From positions 1-5,967 of the forward strand of contig CAZJXA010000211.1 of the NCBI GenBank assembly GCA_964549785.1: a stretch of DNA of 5,967 nt, written 5' to 3'. Below are positions 5,716-5,967 of this stretch, piece after piece. This DNA is from JBEIUO01 sp964549785 (GTDB lineage Bacteria > Planctomycetota > Phycisphaerae > Phycisphaerales > UBA1924). A program made the position numbers and the translations under genes. The number at the start of each line of letters is the position of its first letter. Positions within the stretch are counted from its first letter, which is position 1. A model generated the notes under the pieces. The model was not told the DNA's origin, did no database searches, and saw only the letters and a program-made list of their open reading frames with translations.

Positions 5716-5721
5716 GGGGGG
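5716..5721 (+). promoter_or_regulatory. Weak purine-rich ribosome binding site for dxr
   Basis: A run of six G ends 4 bases before the ATG at 5726. An in-frame GTG at 5708 would add six residues, but its nearest GAGGA (5702-5706) is only one base away. The ATG also matches where DXR homology begins. Confidence 0.4.
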
Positions 5722-5725
5722 TTGC

Positions 5726-5967
5726 ATGCCGCGGGTGATCGTGCTGGGGTCCACGGGTTCGATCGGGACGCAGACTCTTGAGGTGATCGAGCACCTCAAC
5801 GGGCTTGCGGGCTCGGAGTGCGGGCGCTTCGAGGTGGTGGGGTTGGCCGCGGGGTGCAACTCGGGCCTGCTGCTGCGCCAGGCGGAACGCTTGGGGGTGA
5901 AATTCCTCTCGCTGGCGGACGAGGCGACGGAGATCACCAAGCCTGCGGGCGGGCGGGTGTGGCGGGG
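5726..5967 (+). CDS. dxr: 1-deoxy-D-xylulose 5-phosphate reductoisomerase, N-terminal part
   Basis: The gene runs off the window; 80 complete codons are visible. It begins MPRVIVLGSTGSIGTQTLEVI, the NADPH-binding start typical of DXR (GSTGSIG at residues 8-14), followed by FEVVGLAAGCNSGLLLRQ, the second cofactor-contacting loop. The family enzyme converts 1-deoxy-D-xylulose 5-phosphate to 2-C-methyl-D-erythritol 4-phosphate with NADPH and a divalent metal, the first committed step of the MEP isoprenoid pathway, in the cytoplasm. At the E. coli Lys37 position (AGKN) there is Cys44 (AGCN); this position varies in the family, so I do not read it as damage. The metal- and substrate-binding residues lie beyond the window. 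The gene starts 22 bases after the RNase E stop with no visible terminator, suggesting co-transcription. Family lengths near 390 residues mean about one fifth is seen. Confidence 0.94.
   Translation, partial: MPRVIVLGSTGSIGTQTLEVIEHLNGLAGSECGRFEVVGLAAGCNSGLLLRQAERLGVKFLSLADEATEITKPAGGRVWR

Noticed and set aside
4701..5940. Long minus-strand frames (4701-5468, 4748-5794, 5035-5940)
   Set aside because: They read opposite the repetitive Arg/Gly-coding tail and dxr. The products are Pro/Arg/Ser low-complexity sequences, a by-product of the codon bias.

Overview
The window is G+C-rich (about two thirds G+C by eye) and reads left to right, with every supported gene on the + strand. It looks like chromosomal DNA of a diderm bacterium, most likely a member of the Planctomycetota. 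The basis is the RNase E/G core, whose SIPGRFLVMMPG, GVSRKVEDED and IVINDLIDMR segments resemble planctomycete RNase E/G as I remember it. This placement is an inference and was not searched.

Region 1 (1-1665) is a tightly coupled three-gene cluster matching the enterobacterial ydbH-ynbE-ydbL operon. It holds the C-terminal end of an AsmA-like YdbH protein (cut by the window start), a small outer-membrane lipoprotein YnbE, and a secreted YdbL/DUF1318 protein. Both junctions are TGATG stop/start overlaps. In E. coli, YdbH spans the periplasm as a lipid-transfer bridge, YnbE docks at its outer-membrane end, and YdbL modulates YnbE assembly. Here YdbL carries two DUF1318-like halves instead of one, and YdbH and YnbE share an LDxFFGD motif near their C-termini.

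Region 2 (1666-2559) is an 894-base stretch with no credible gene. It holds several hairpin-capable sequences, the densest at about 2166-2363, and an 11-bp direct repeat about 60 bases before the next gene. It could include a long structured leader for the RNase E gene, by analogy with E. coli rne, but no promoter or known RNA family was identified.

Region 3 (2560-5703) is a ribonuclease E/G gene with a complete catalytic core (about residues 1-525) and an unusually long low-complexity tail (about 526-1047). The tail contains a six-copy pentapeptide repeat, three arginine tracts, a Q/P run and a distinct basic C-terminal peptide. It is probably an RNA-binding or degradosome scaffold.

Region 4 (5726-5967) is the start of dxr (DXP reductoisomerase, MEP isoprenoid pathway). 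It lies 22 bases after the RNase gene, so the two are probably co-transcribed.

I found no mobile element, CRISPR array, tRNA or rRNA. The candidates for novelty are the doubled YdbL, the shared YdbH/YnbE motif, the modular RNase E tail and the structured leader.
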